DNA of 64,000 nt from Caldatribacterium sp051549785 (GCF_051549785.1 NZ_CP189974.1:124001-188000); one strand, 5' to 3'; counted from the stretch's first letter, positions 34,761-43,809 are shown. A program made the numbers and translations. The notes: a model not told the origin generated them from the sequence alone.

Positions 34761-35633
34761 GTGAGAATGCCCAAAGCACCTCTTTTCTTGTTCCTACTTC
34801 CATCTCTCGCTCTGATATGCGCCTTCGGGATCTATCCCATAGTGTACAATATTTTTCTTAGCCTCAAGGATGTAAACCTCATAAGCTACATTCGGGGAAC
34901 GGCACAAAACGTTGGTCTGGCAAACTACAGGGAGGTTCTGGATGACCCTCTTTTCTGGAAAGCCCTCTTCAACACCGTCATCTTCACTCTTCTCTCGATT
35001 GTACTGCAGATGAGCATCGGGTTCCTCTTAGCTCTTCTTTTTTACCGTGAATTCCCCCTTAAGGGTCTCTTCCAGGCTTTGGTCATGATTCCCTGGGTCA
35101 TGCCCATCATGGTCTCCGGGTCTTTTTTCAGATGGTTCCTGAGCGACAATGGTTTTCTCAATAATTTCCTGACAGCGCTGGGATGGATCAAAGAGCCGAT
35201 AAGATGGATTACTACTGAGAAGATGGCCATTTACTCGCTCACTGCGGTCAATGTATGGCTGGGAATTCCTTTCAACTTCATCCTCCTCTACACCGGGATA
35301 CAGCAGATTCCCGAAGAACTCTACGAAAGTGCTGACATAGACGGTGCAGCAAGCTGGCACAAAGTGATGTATATCACGCTCCCTATGCTGAAACCAGTAA
35401 TCGTGGCCACCTTCATCCTGGGGTGTATTCTTACCTTCAAGGTCTTTGACCTGGTGTGGATAATCACCAAGGGTGGTCCCGGAGGAGCTTCACACCTCCT
35501 CAGTACGCTCTCCTACTCTCTCGCCTTCGACCGGTTTCAGTTCGGCAAATCTACGGCAGTTCTCGTGTTGATGCAGATTATCGTTGTGCTCTTCATCAGC
35601 CTTTCAAACCGTATCAGATGGGAAGAGAGGTGA
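34761..35633 (+). CDS. Sugar ABC transporter permease (MalF/UgpA type)
   Basis: 290 residues, six membrane helices. Start of the family: L-F-L-F-L-L-P-S-L-A-L-I. Coupling loop E-L-Y-E-S-A-D-I-D-G-A-A-S-W-H near 193 is well conserved. Start codon GTG behind AAGGGGGAAG (an ATG two codons later is further from it). It forms the channel with the next permease. Confidence 0.93.
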   Translation: MRMPKAPLFLFLLPSLALICAFGIYPIVYNIFLSLKDVNLISYIRGTAQNVGLANYREVLDDPLFWKALFNTVIFTLLSIVLQMSIGFLLALLFYREFPLKGLFQALVMIPWVMPIMVSGSFFRWFLSDNGFLNNFLTALGWIKEPIRWITTEKMAIYSLTAVNVWLGIPFNFILLYTGIQQIPEELYESADIDGAASWHKVMYITLPMLKPVIVATFILGCILTFKVFDLVWIITKGGPGGASHLLSTLSYSLAFDRFQFGKSTAVLVLMQIIVVLFISLSNRIRWEER

Positions 35634-35640
35634 AGCTCGG

Positions 35641-36459
35641 TTGAGGAAAAAGGGAGGCTGGAAATGGAGCGCGCTGGTTGCAGGGGTTGTTGCCCTTATT
35701 GTCTCCCCTCTCTATTTCATTGCCATAGGAGGCTTCATGTCGACCGAGGAGATTTTTCACAAACCCCCTTACCTCGTTCCCCCAGAACCAACGCTGCGCT
35801 ACTACCGGGAAGCTCTCATAACGCTACTCCCCTACATCAAGAACAGTTTCATCATCGCCTTTGGTACCCTGATGCTGACCCTGCTCATTGCCCTGCCCGC
35901 TCCTTTTGTTCTGACCAAGTTCGAGTTTTCCTCGAAGAATTCCCTGGGTTTCCTCCTTGCTTTCGTGCAGATGTTGCCGTATACAGCGGTCATCATTCCC
36001 CTGTTCCTGATCTTTACAAGAATGAAACTCATCAATTCACATTTTGGCGTTATCCTTGCTCTCTCCGTCTTCCTGGTACCCTTTGCGATCATCATTCTGC
36101 GATCGTACATGGTTTCCGTCCCTTCTGGCCTTATTGAAGCCGCTCTTATTGATGGAGCTGGATACCTGAAAATACTCATAAGCATCGTATTGCCCCTCTC
36201 AGCGCCCGGTATAGCCTCAGTCTCCATTCTCGTTTTCCTTATGGCCTGGGGGAACTTTATCGTCCCACTGGCCTTCATAAAGGAGGAAAGCCTTCGCCCT
36301 ATCAGCATCGGGCTCTACGTCTTCATCGGCCAGTACGGTGTCGAATGGAACAAGCTTATGGCGGGAAGCATGATTTATACCATTCCCCCACTCGTTGTGG
36401 CCCTTCTTGCAGGGAAATCCATCGTTGCTGGACTCACCGCAGGAGCATTCAAAGAATAG
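35641..36459 (+). CDS. Sugar ABC transporter permease (MalG/UgpE type)
   Basis: 272 residues, six helices, with S-T-E-E-I-F near 38 and the coupling loop G-L-I-E-A-A-L-I-D-G-A-G-Y near 178. Start chosen at TTG, 8 nt after the previous stop and behind GAGAGGTGA; the upstream frame lies within the previous gene. No ATPase gene follows, so this importer must borrow an MsmK-type ATPase encoded elsewhere. Confidence 0.91.
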   Translation: MRKKGGWKWSALVAGVVALIVSPLYFIAIGGFMSTEEIFHKPPYLVPPEPTLRYYREALITLLPYIKNSFIIAFGTLMLTLLIALPAPFVLTKFEFSSKNSLGFLLAFVQMLPYTAVIIPLFLIFTRMKLINSHFGVILALSVFLVPFAIIILRSYMVSVPSGLIEAALIDGAGYLKILISIVLPLSAPGIASVSILVFLMAWGNFIVPLAFIKEESLRPISIGLYVFIGQYGVEWNKLMAGSMIYTIPPLVVALLAGKSIVAGLTAGAFKE

Positions 36460-36578
36460 GTCGTTTCTGGCTTTCTTCGCTCTTTTGCGCAACAGAGATG
36501 TCTAGATGGTGAGAAGAGAGACCCGGCCGGAATAGCAAGAAACCCCCGGTGGTCAAAGGGGCAAAGAAGGTGAACACC

Positions 36579-37436
36579 ATGAGCCTCTACGAGAGCATCC
36601 GAACCTTCGACAGCCTGTACTATAAAGCGCTGTGGAAGAGGATTCTGGGTAAGCTCAGGCACCACCGCCATCGCCTCCTTCCTCTGGCTCCCTGGTGGGA
36701 GGTTGTCGGAACTGGTGAAGCCATCTACCGGGGTATCCAGGCCGTGCCCATCGCTTGGATTGTGGGGACTGAGAACCGGTTCGGCGATTTCGACAGGGAA
36801 TTCCTTCCCCTGAAACGGAGGGAACGCCACCGATGGGCTCGCATCCACGCCCTGTATGAAGAAGGGAAACCGCTACCGCCGGTATCCTTGATAAAAATCG
36901 GGAACTTCTACTTCGTCCGGGATGGGCACCACCGGATTTCGGCCGCTAAAGCCTCAGGGGCACTGTACATCGACGCAGAAGTGGTGGAAATCCCAATCCC
37001 AAAGGATGCCCCTCAGGACTCTCCCGAAGCGCTTTTCCATCACCTTGAAGAGCGAGCATTTCGGGAAAAGACCGGGCTTTCCACCATACGGGTCACCGTT
37101 CCCGGAGGGTACCTGGAGTTCCTCCGCCTCATCCAATGCTTTCAGTGCTCTTCCTGTCCTAATGCGGAAGAGGCAAGAACCCAAAAAGACCATTGCCTCT
37201 CCTGGGAGGAGGCCGTTTCGGGATGGTACGAACACTGCTACCTGGGAGCAGTGAAGGTCATTGAAGAAAGCGGCATCATGCGGAGCTTTCGCAACCGAAC
37301 ACCTGCTGACCTCTACCTCTGGATTTTGGAAAACCTCAACCTCCTCCGAAAGGCGACATGCTTCGTTCCCTCCCGGAGGACCATAACCCAAAACGTGCGG
37401 AGACTCCGCCAGATTGCCCGGGCAAAACAGCTATAG
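36579..37436 (+). CDS. ParB/sulfiredoxin-fold protein with a Cys-rich C-terminal region
   Basis: 285 residues. The ParB-like core is seen as V-P-I-A-W-I-V-G-T-E-N-R-F, then P-P-V-S-L-I-K-I-G-N-F-Y-F-V-R-D-G-H-H-R-I-S-A-A-K near 106-132; D-G-H-H-R is the active-site-like motif. Later comes C-F-Q-C-S-S-C plus more Cys and His, which could bind a metal. No DNA-binding helix-turn-helix is seen, so it is not a partition protein. Relatives are uncharacterised. Start at the ATG after AAGAAGGTGAACACC. It follows the sugar transporter by 119 nt. Confidence 0.68.
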   Translation: MSLYESIRTFDSLYYKALWKRILGKLRHHRHRLLPLAPWWEVVGTGEAIYRGIQAVPIAWIVGTENRFGDFDREFLPLKRRERHRWARIHALYEEGKPLPPVSLIKIGNFYFVRDGHHRISAAKASGALYIDAEVVEIPIPKDAPQDSPEALFHHLEERAFREKTGLSTIRVTVPGGYLEFLRLIQCFQCSSCPNAEEARTQKDHCLSWEEAVSGWYEHCYLGAVKVIEESGIMRSFRNRTPADLYLWILENLNLLRKATCFVPSRRTITQNVRRLRQIARAKQL

Positions 37437-38561
37437 CCTGCTTTGCAGCAACCTCCCAAGAGAGAAAGCCGCCTGCTCAAGGAGCCTACCCGCCTCTTTC
37501 ATGGCTTCCCCTTCGGACATTGGACCGTCCACGATGGGGAAAATCCCCACAATTTCTTCGGGGAGCTTGGGAATTTCCTCCCAGGCGATTTTCCCCGCGA
37601 GGATAAGTAGAGGCTTCCGGTGCTTCCGGCAGAGTTCTAAAACCCCGGAGACCACCTTGCCAAAAAAGGTCTGCCGGTCTACCTTCCCCTCTCCACTCAC
37701 CACAAAATCGGCACCTGCAATGGCTTCCTCAAGGCCCACCATTTCCGCTACAAGACGGATACCGGAGACTATTCTTGCCCCGAAAAACGCAAAAAGCCCG
37801 GCCACAATGCCACCTGCTGCCCCTCCTCCGGGGAGATCGTCCACCCGAACGCCGAGGTGACGCTCGATGAGCCGAGCGAAGTGCCGTAGCCCCGCATCGA
37901 GCAACCGAACGTCCTCAGGATCCGCTCCCTTCTGGGGCGCATACACGAAGGCTGCTCCCTGGGGTCCGTAAAGGGGATTCGTGACGTCGCTGGCGATGAG
38001 GAGTTCTGTACCTTTCTGCGGACGAATCACGTCCCGGGTGTCGATACGGGAAATTTTCAGGAGGTTCTCCCCAATGCCTAAAAGCTCCCTCCCTTCTTCA
38101 TCGAGAAACCTCACCCCCAGGGCTGTGAGAGCCCCCATACCTCCATCGCAGGTTGCGCTTCCCCCAACACCGAGAATAACCCTGCGGAACCCTCGCTCAA
38201 AGGCAAAGCGCAGGAGTTCCCCCACACCATAGGTCGTGGTGAAGCGGGGGTTGCGTTTTCCTTCGGGCACAAGCGGAAGCCCCGCAGCCTGAGCGAGCTC
38301 AAGAACACAGACCCCACCAGGGAGAATCCCAAGACGTGCCTTCACCTTCTCCCAGAGCGGCCCTGTGACCTCGAGCTCTTCAATGTTCCCTGACGCCCCA
38401 CGCACCAGGACCTCCACCGTCCCCTCGCCCCCATCAGCCAGGGGTTTTTCGGTGACCTGGAAGCGAGAATGAGCTCTCTGAAAACCCCGCCGTATGGCTG
38501 AAGCGGCCTCAGGACTCGTCAGGCTCCCCTTGAAGGAATCAGGACAGGCCACGATGCGCAC
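37431..38561 (-). CDS. Glycerate kinase (GarK/GlxK family)
   Basis: 376 residues, the family's usual length. Start R-I-V-A-C-P-D-S-F-K-G-S-L-T-S, then P-L-A-D-G-G-E-G-T-V near 40, G-V-G-G-S-A-T-C-D-G-G-M-G near 120 and G-A-A-G-G-I-V-A near 252. It makes 2-phosphoglycerate from D-glycerate and ATP. GTG start overlapping the reductase gene by 23 nt, so the two enzymes are coupled: glyoxylate/hydroxypyruvate to glycerate to glycolysis. Overlaps the convergent ParB-like gene by 6 nt. Confidence 0.94.
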   Translation of the reverse strand: MRIVACPDSFKGSLTSPEAASAIRRGFQRAHSRFQVTEKPLADGGEGTVEVLVRGASGNIEELEVTGPLWEKVKARLGILPGGVCVLELAQAAGLPLVPEGKRNPRFTTTYGVGELLRFAFERGFRRVILGVGGSATCDGGMGALTALGVRFLDEEGRELLGIGENLLKISRIDTRDVIRPQKGTELLIASDVTNPLYGPQGAAFVYAPQKGADPEDVRLLDAGLRHFARLIERHLGVRVDDLPGGGAAGGIVAGLFAFFGARIVSGIRLVAEMVGLEEAIAGADFVVSGEGKVDRQTFFGKVVSGVLELCRKHRKPLLILAGKIAWEEIPKLPEEIVGIFPIVDGPMSEGEAMKEAGRLLEQAAFSLGRLLQSRL

Positions 38562-39543
38562 GACTTTTGAGGACCTCCGGGTTCACGAGATTGGGAGGGA
38601 TTTCCCCCTGCAGTGCCTTCACAAGGTTTTCAGCCGCCATTTCTGCCATCCTCGTCCGGGTGGCGTACGATGCTGAGCCAATGTGAGGAGCCAGCACAAC
38701 GTTTCCAAGCTCAAGGAGTTCCGGCTCCACCTCAGGTTCCCGTTCAAAGACGTCCAGGGCCGCACCACGAATCCAGCCCTCCCGGAGAGCCCGGACCAGA
38801 GCCTTCTCATCGACAACAGGGCCCCGGGCGGTGTTGATGAGGTAGGCCTCTCGCTTCATCATGCGGAGTTCTCGCTCGCCGATGAGGTGGTAGGTGTCCT
38901 TCGTCAGGGGAACGTGGAGGCTCACGAAATCTGACGTCTGCAGGAGCTCAGGAAGGGGGGTGAACCTCGCTCGGTACTGCCGCTCGATCTCTTCCGGAGC
39001 CCGCTGCAGGTCGTAGTAGAGGACCGTCATGTCGAATCCCAGAGCCCTCCGGGCCATGGCCTGGCCAATCCGGCCGAAACCCACAATGCCCAGGGTCGCC
39101 CCGTACACATCGGTCCCAAGAAGGAGCATCGGTTCCCACCCCCGGAATTTTCCTGCCCGGACGAACCTGTCTGCCTCCACAATCCTCCGGGCCACGCTCA
39201 TCATGAGCGCCCAGGCAAGGTCCGCCGTGGTTTCCGTCAACACTCCGGGGGTGTTGGTCACCATGATCCCCCGCCGCGTCGCCTCTGCCACATCGATGTT
39301 GTTGTACCCCACGGCGTAATTGGCGATAACTCTGAGATTCGGTCCTGCTGCCTCCATGACTTCCCGGTCGATGGTGTCGGTGAGGAGACAGAGAATCCCG
39401 TCTTTCCCCCGTACCTTCTCAAGGAGTATCTTTCGGGGAAGTACACCGTCGAAGTCGCTGACCTCAACCTCGCAGAAAGAGGCAACAATTCGGATGCCCT
39501 CTTCAGGGATTCTACGAGTGACAAAGACCGTGGGTCGCTTCAT
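38539..39543 (-). CDS. Glyoxylate/hydroxypyruvate reductase (D-2-hydroxyacid dehydrogenase)
   Basis: 334 residues. NAD(P) motif G-I-V-G-F-G-R-I-G-Q near 155, catalytic Arg in N-T-A-R-G-P-V-V-D, Glu in D-V-F-E-R-E-P and His in L-A-P-H-I-G-S-A. N-A-V-G-Y-N-N-I-D near 78 fits the glyoxylate reductase (GyaR) group. It likely reduces hydroxypyruvate or glyoxylate, feeding the linked glycerate kinase. Confidence 0.93.
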   Translation of the reverse strand: MKRPTVFVTRRIPEEGIRIVASFCEVEVSDFDGVLPRKILLEKVRGKDGILCLLTDTIDREVMEAAGPNLRVIANYAVGYNNIDVAEATRRGIMVTNTPGVLTETTADLAWALMMSVARRIVEADRFVRAGKFRGWEPMLLLGTDVYGATLGIVGFGRIGQAMARRALGFDMTVLYYDLQRAPEEIERQYRARFTPLPELLQTSDFVSLHVPLTKDTYHLIGERELRMMKREAYLINTARGPVVDEKALVRALREGWIRGAALDVFEREPEVEPELLELGNVVLAPHIGSASYATRTRMAEMAAENLVKALQGEIPPNLVNPEVLKSRAHRGLS

Positions 39544-39561
39544 CGCGTCCTCACTCCTCTC

Positions 39562-40503
39562 TCAGAGTATGGGGAAGAGCCGGTTCCATGCCGAAAGAAA
39601 CGTCCTCTTGGCATTGGCCACCACCAGGCGGGGGTTTTCCCCAGGAAGCGGCCTGACCTCGAAGGAAATCACCGGGCGCTCGGTGAAGGTTGTCCTCTCG
39701 AGGTATCCGACGCGGAAAAGCGCCCTGAGGAATCCTGCTACCTCCTGGACATCGTTGCACCCTTCCCTCAGGCCAAAACGGGGATGCGTATCGCCATAAG
39801 CAGGGTGCCCTTTCGCGAGCACAGCGTTCCCGATGTGGACGTGGTTCACAAAGGGGGCAAGAAGGGTGAGCGTGCGGGCAGGATCCTCAAAAAGGAGCGG
39901 CTCATGGGAGAGATCAATCGTCAGGCCAAAATTCGGACACTCAGCTCGAACGAGCGAAGCCACCTCGAAGGCGAAGGGAGCCGGACCGATAAGGGCCCTT
40001 TTGTCCACCGCGTAATCAAAGACCTCGAGGTTCACCCCAAGGAGGTATCCGGAAACCTCCGCCCGTTGTTCTGCGTACCGGCAAAGCTCCACAAGGGATT
40101 CGACAAGCCGTTTTCTCGCCTCTTCCTCCTTCCTCTCTTCCGGTCGTTTTCCGGAAGGGAAGGCCAGAGCTTTCGCTTTTGCAACGTACGCCTTATCCAC
40201 AGCCTGCTTGAGGGCTTCAAGGGCCTGTTTCCGCTCTTCCTCTTCAAGAGCACCCAGGCTGAGCCCCCTCGAGAGCACAAGGGGCTGGGCCCCAAGGAGG
40301 ACCTCTACCCGGGCCACATCGCACATCACGCCAACGGCCCGAAGCACTTCTTCATCAAGAAGGGCACTCACCTCAATGGCCTGGAAGAATGCATCCTCAA
40401 GGATTTCTTCCACGCTCCGCACAACTTCTTCTTGAGTCGTCGCCTGCGGATAGGCCATAAAATGCACAATGCCCATGTGGAATGTGTCGTGCCACGGGTA
40501 CAC
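39562..40503 (-). CDS. Xylose-isomerase-like TIM-barrel sugar isomerase/epimerase
   Basis: 313 residues. TIM-barrel pattern with likely metal ligands in L-G-V-N-L-E-V-F-D (Glu), G-L-T-I-D-L-S-H-E (Asp, His), N-H-V-H-I-G-N (His) and late V-I-S-F-E-V-R (Glu). It would interconvert ketoses or hydroxypyruvate-like compounds upstream of the reductase. Start is a GTG eight bases after GGAGG; the GTG three codons earlier overlaps the ribosome site. First gene of a three-gene operon. Confidence 0.75.
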   Translation of the reverse strand: MYPWHDTFHMGIVHFMAYPQATTQEEVVRSVEEILEDAFFQAIEVSALLDEEVLRAVGVMCDVARVEVLLGAQPLVLSRGLSLGALEEEERKQALEALKQAVDKAYVAKAKALAFPSGKRPEERKEEEARKRLVESLVELCRYAEQRAEVSGYLLGVNLEVFDYAVDKRALIGPAPFAFEVASLVRAECPNFGLTIDLSHEPLLFEDPARTLTLLAPFVNHVHIGNAVLAKGHPAYGDTHPRFGLREGCNDVQEVAGFLRALFRVGYLERTTFTERPVISFEVRPLPGENPRLVVANAKRTFLSAWNRLFPIL

Positions 40504-40626
40504 GTTCTGCACCTCCCCCGGTCAAGACACGCCGGTTTTCGCTTCCTGAGAACATGGTACCGGAACACAGAGCTGGGCACAATACGTTCTCTGGCTGGTG
40601 TTGACTCCAGTCGCGCTCTGCCAACT

Positions 40627-40665
40627 GGAAAAGCGCCTGGGTTCCGGAAAGCTCTGGAAGGCGCT
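40627..40665 (-). terminator. Probable terminator of the NfrB-like gene
   Basis: On the minus strand AGCGCCT ... AGGCGCT with an inner TTCC/GGAA pairing is followed by TTTT. It lies about 50 nt past the stop codon. Confidence 0.5.
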
Positions 40666-40716
40666 GCAGGCTGTGGCCGTGAAATCTCCGACGAATCCCC
40701 AAAGACCTGGGAACCG

Positions 40717-42750
40717 CTAACCCACCTGGGTTTCCTGAATACCGTCTTCCCGCAAAATTTCTCGCAGGTCCTCCGGCCACAACACTCCCATTTCGCAGAG
40801 GATATCACCCAAAGGGCGATGGGAGAACCTTTGAACCCGGAGTGCTTCGGCAAGGTGTTCTTCCTCAATAATTCCCATTTTGAGAAGCCTCTCGCCCAGA
40901 CGGGGGAACTGTTGAGGAAGCTTGCGCTTTAGCACTTCTAACCCCTGGGAGATTGCTTCTGAAGGAGCAAGAACCACTGCCACTTTCCTCACGCCCAGTT
41001 CCGCTGCAAGGCTACTCATCGTCTCCTGGGAGAGCGGCTTTGCGGTCGCAAGGAGCACAGAATCCCTGCCCCATGCTATCGGCACCACAGCATACCGGCA
41101 AAAAACCACCAGGAAACGAGAATGATTCCCTTCTATCCGGAGGGTATAAGGATCCGGTTCTAAGAAACCAGTTTGCAACAGCTCTCCCAGACACTCCAAG
41201 AGCTCTGTTTCGGTGATGAACCCTTCCTTAAGGAGCTTCTCACCAAGGCGTTCCTGCTCCTCCTTTCTCCGAAGCGTCAAGGCAAGTGTTTTCGGATCAA
41301 CAATACGCTTTTCAAGGAGAAGGTCTCCAAGGCGGCGTCTGTAGCGGACCAGGGCCTTGGGAGAGAGGTACGAATGCCTGGTCTTCTGCCACCGTGGACG
41401 ACTCCGGGGGAATCCAAAAAGAGCGATTCGCCAGGCCCGGAGAGTGGCAAGGAAGTTAATCACGTTGCCCCAGACCGTCCGAAGGGGTAAAAGCGGGGGA
41501 ATCAGGCAACCTGCCACTGCTGAACGCCACCCATAGACGTTCTTGAGCGCTACCATCCGCATCAGCTGTCGCTCAATCATGAAAACGGTGAGCACCGCGC
41601 TCAACCACCAGGAAAAAGACCCTCGAGGGTAGATAGGGGACAGCGAGCAGAAGAGAGAACAAATAAAGTAGGCAAAAACCACATAGCCCGGCAAGGGAAG
41701 GAGATTCCCGTACTTGGCCTTCCAGTCCCGGTAAAGGCTGTACTTGGCAATGCGGGAAAAACGCCGGTCGCAAAGTATCTGCCAGAGCGAAAAACTCTGA
41801 AAGGAAATACCGTAAATCCAGCGCGATTTTTGCTTCACCGCTTCCCTGAGGGTGTTGGGGAAAATTTCCCGAGTAGCAATGTACTCCACCACCACCCGCC
41901 CATCCTCTGTCACCCGTTCCACTCCTTCAAGGAAGAAATGGGTGGCGATGCCGAACCGGGCGAGATCCAGGGAAAGCCTGTAGTCCTCAGTGAGACTCTC
42001 CTCATCGAGGAGTTTTCCAGTCCCCAACGCATCCAGCACCGAGCGGGCAATGACGAAACCGGTACCCGCCGAGGGAACTACTGCCCCACTTGCCTCCCGG
42101 GCAGGCAAGCCTCGATAGTGATTCTCAGCAAACTCATCGGCATAGGTAGAAGCGGTGAGGTAAGGGAAAAAAGTACGCCAGCTGGGATAGACCTGGAGAG
42201 GAAACACCGGCAACTGCACCACTTCGTACTTCAACGAGAGGTAGTTGGCCAGCTTCAAGGAGGTGGGGTGGATCACGTCCTCAGCGTCGTGGATAATGAA
42301 ACACCCAAAACGAAGGCGTCTTTCCTGCTCGAAGCGGAGGATGAACTCGAAAACCTGGTTGAGGTTTTGAGCCTTGCTGGTAGGACCTTCTCGAGGATTC
42401 ACTACAGCGTGGACTTGAGGATACCGCTCCGCTAATTTCTGGACCTCTTCCACCGTGGCAATATCGTTCGGGTATACCCCAACAAAAACGTGTAGGAGCG
42501 CCAGGGGGTAATTGACAGAGTGAAGGAGGTTCTCCACCATGGGTCCAATGACTTCGGCTTCATTCCAGGCGGGGATGAGGATAGCAATCAATCTCCGGGG
42601 CACCTGGTCAAGTTCTCCAATCCGTAACCGGTGTCTGATTCGTTTTTGGCCCCAGAAGTAGTAGTAAAAGTCCCAGAAAAGGTCATCAAGACTGAAAAAG
42701 AGAAAGGATGCAGCAACAAGAAAACCTGTCCAATATAGGATCCTGCCCAC
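40717..42750 (-). CDS. NfrB-like membrane glycosyltransferase with C-terminal MshEN (c-di-GMP-type) repeats
   Basis: 677 residues. An N-terminal membrane helix is followed by a GT-2 domain: I-P-A-W-N-E-A-E-V near 58, I-I-H-D-A-E-D-V-I near 153, T-E-D-Y-R-L-S near 249 and Q-K-S-R-W-I-Y-G near 298. Several more helices follow (about 345-430). The tail from 461 is a GspE/PilB N-terminal-type module with four R/P-L-G-x-x-L-L half-motifs near 472, 501, 617 and 646. In E. coli NfrB this architecture makes an exopolysaccharide under c-di-GMP control. Whether these motifs bind c-di-GMP is inference. GTG start with a weak ribosome site. Confidence 0.85.
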   Translation of the reverse strand: MGRILYWTGFLVAASFLFFSLDDLFWDFYYYFWGQKRIRHRLRIGELDQVPRRLIAILIPAWNEAEVIGPMVENLLHSVNYPLALLHVFVGVYPNDIATVEEVQKLAERYPQVHAVVNPREGPTSKAQNLNQVFEFILRFEQERRLRFGCFIIHDAEDVIHPTSLKLANYLSLKYEVVQLPVFPLQVYPSWRTFFPYLTASTYADEFAENHYRGLPAREASGAVVPSAGTGFVIARSVLDALGTGKLLDEESLTEDYRLSLDLARFGIATHFFLEGVERVTEDGRVVVEYIATREIFPNTLREAVKQKSRWIYGISFQSFSLWQILCDRRFSRIAKYSLYRDWKAKYGNLLPLPGYVVFAYFICSLFCSLSPIYPRGSFSWWLSAVLTVFMIERQLMRMVALKNVYGWRSAVAGCLIPPLLPLRTVWGNVINFLATLRAWRIALFGFPRSRPRWQKTRHSYLSPKALVRYRRRLGDLLLEKRIVDPKTLALTLRRKEEQERLGEKLLKEGFITETELLECLGELLQTGFLEPDPYTLRIEGNHSRFLVVFCRYAVVPIAWGRDSVLLATAKPLSQETMSSLAAELGVRKVAVVLAPSEAISQGLEVLKRKLPQQFPRLGERLLKMGIIEEEHLAEALRVQRFSHRPLGDILCEMGVLWPEDLREILREDGIQETQVG

Positions 42751-43125
42751 AGCCCTTGCGCGTCATCCTTCCGCGAATCCGAACGCTGAGGGTATTCTAT
42801 CAAAAAGACGAATCGCAACGCCAGTACCTGGGGTTCACATCCTGTGGGACACCGGAAAGTCCGGCTCTCAGACGTTCCAGGGTTTCTCCAGTCCCGGTAG
42901 AACCTTTTCCTCATCAACCCTTTTCCAGGGCGAATGGATTTTCCACGTCTCATCCCCACCAGTGCGGTGCTTTCTGCCCTACTGCGGGTTCCGGCATGCC
43001 GAGGAGCAGGCAACTTTCGACCTCTTTTATTCACCCAAACACCGACCTTCGGTCCGGTGGTACCCCCAAGGCAATCCTGAAATGCATTCCTCCATCGGGT
43101 ATAATGTACTGGGAGTGACACCTGG
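42751..43125. other. 375-nt divergent region between the NfrB-like gene and the two-component genes
   Basis: No gene is supported. Frames of about 135-175 codons exist on both strands but have no recognisable product, and one of them runs well into the NfrB-like gene. The region must hold the promoters for both flanking genes; only the rightward one is obvious. Short self-complementary parts (ccggaaagtccgg near 42855) could fold in a leader RNA of the glycosyltransferase, but I see no known riboswitch consensus. Confidence 0.4.
43077..43105 (+). promoter_or_regulatory. Promoter of the two-component operon
   Basis: Consensus TATAAT at 43100-43105 with a weak CTGAAA 17 nt upstream. It lies about 20 nt before the GTG start of the response regulator. 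Confidence 0.6.
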
Positions 43126-43809
43126 GTGAGCGGCGAAATCGCCTACATCGAGGACGAGAAAGACGTTGCGGAGTTTGTGACGTACTTCCTGGAAAAAGAA
43201 GGGTACCGTGTCCTTCACTTCTTTAGAGGAGAGGATTTCCTCAAGGAAATGGAGCGCCTCTCTCCCCAGCTCATTCTCCTTGACCTTATGCTTCCCGGTA
43301 TCGGAGGTTTTGAGGTCTTCCACCACATCCGGTCCCATCCTCGCTATCGAAATACTCCAGTCATCATGCTCACTGTGAAAGACGACCCCATGGACATCGT
43401 CTCGGGTCTTGAGATGGGAGCCGACGACTACATCACCAAGCCCTTCCACCCCCGGGAACTCCTGGCCCGCATCAGGGCGGTGCTGCGGAGGGTCTCAGGA
43501 CCGTCTTCCGGGGGGAATTTCCTCCAGGCCGGAGACCTTGTGCTTTTCCCCGAAAGCCTCGTCGTGGAGGTTAAAGGAGAGGTCATCCCCCTTTCTCTTC
43601 GGGAATTCCGGCTCCTTGAGCTCCTTGTGCGGAACCGGGGAAAGGTTGTGTCCCGGCAACGGATTCTCGACGAGGTGTGGGGCGAAGACGCCTTCGTCAC
43701 CGACCGGGTGGTGGACGTGTACGTGGCACACCTTCGAAAAAAACTCGGTGCCCTGGGACAGCAGATTGTGACCGTTCGGGGAGTGGGGTATTCCTTTGAG
43801 CCCTCTTGA
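43126..43809 (+). CDS. OmpR/PhoB-family response regulator
   Basis: 227 residues. Receiver domain with acidic pocket (Y-I-E-D-E), phospho-acceptor Asp53 in L-L-D-L-M-L-P-G and the Lys of Y-I-T-K-P-F near 103. The C-terminal winged helix includes R-V-V-D-V-Y-V-A-H-L-R-K-K-L-G and V-R-G-V-G-Y-S-F. GTG start. It overlaps the histidine-kinase gene by 14 nt and is its partner. Targets are not evident; the Pst genes are 18 kb away. Confidence 0.93.
   Translation: MSGEIAYIEDEKDVAEFVTYFLEKEGYRVLHFFRGEDFLKEMERLSPQLILLDLMLPGIGGFEVFHHIRSHPRYRNTPVIMLTVKDDPMDIVSGLEMGADDYITKPFHPRELLARIRAVLRRVSGPSSGGNFLQAGDLVLFPESLVVEVKGEVIPLSLREFRLLELLVRNRGKVVSRQRILDEVWGEDAFVTDRVVDVYVAHLRKKLGALGQQIVTVRGVGYSFEPS

Noticed and set aside
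42588..43121. 177-codon minus-strand frame upstream of the NfrB-like gene
   Set aside because: Runs well into the glycosyltransferase gene in another frame and has no recognisable domain or ribosome site.
42751..43125. c-di-GMP riboswitch before the MshEN glycosyltransferase
   Set aside because: I looked for the conserved GEMM elements (cacgcacagggcaaacc, gcaaagcc) on both strands and did not find them.
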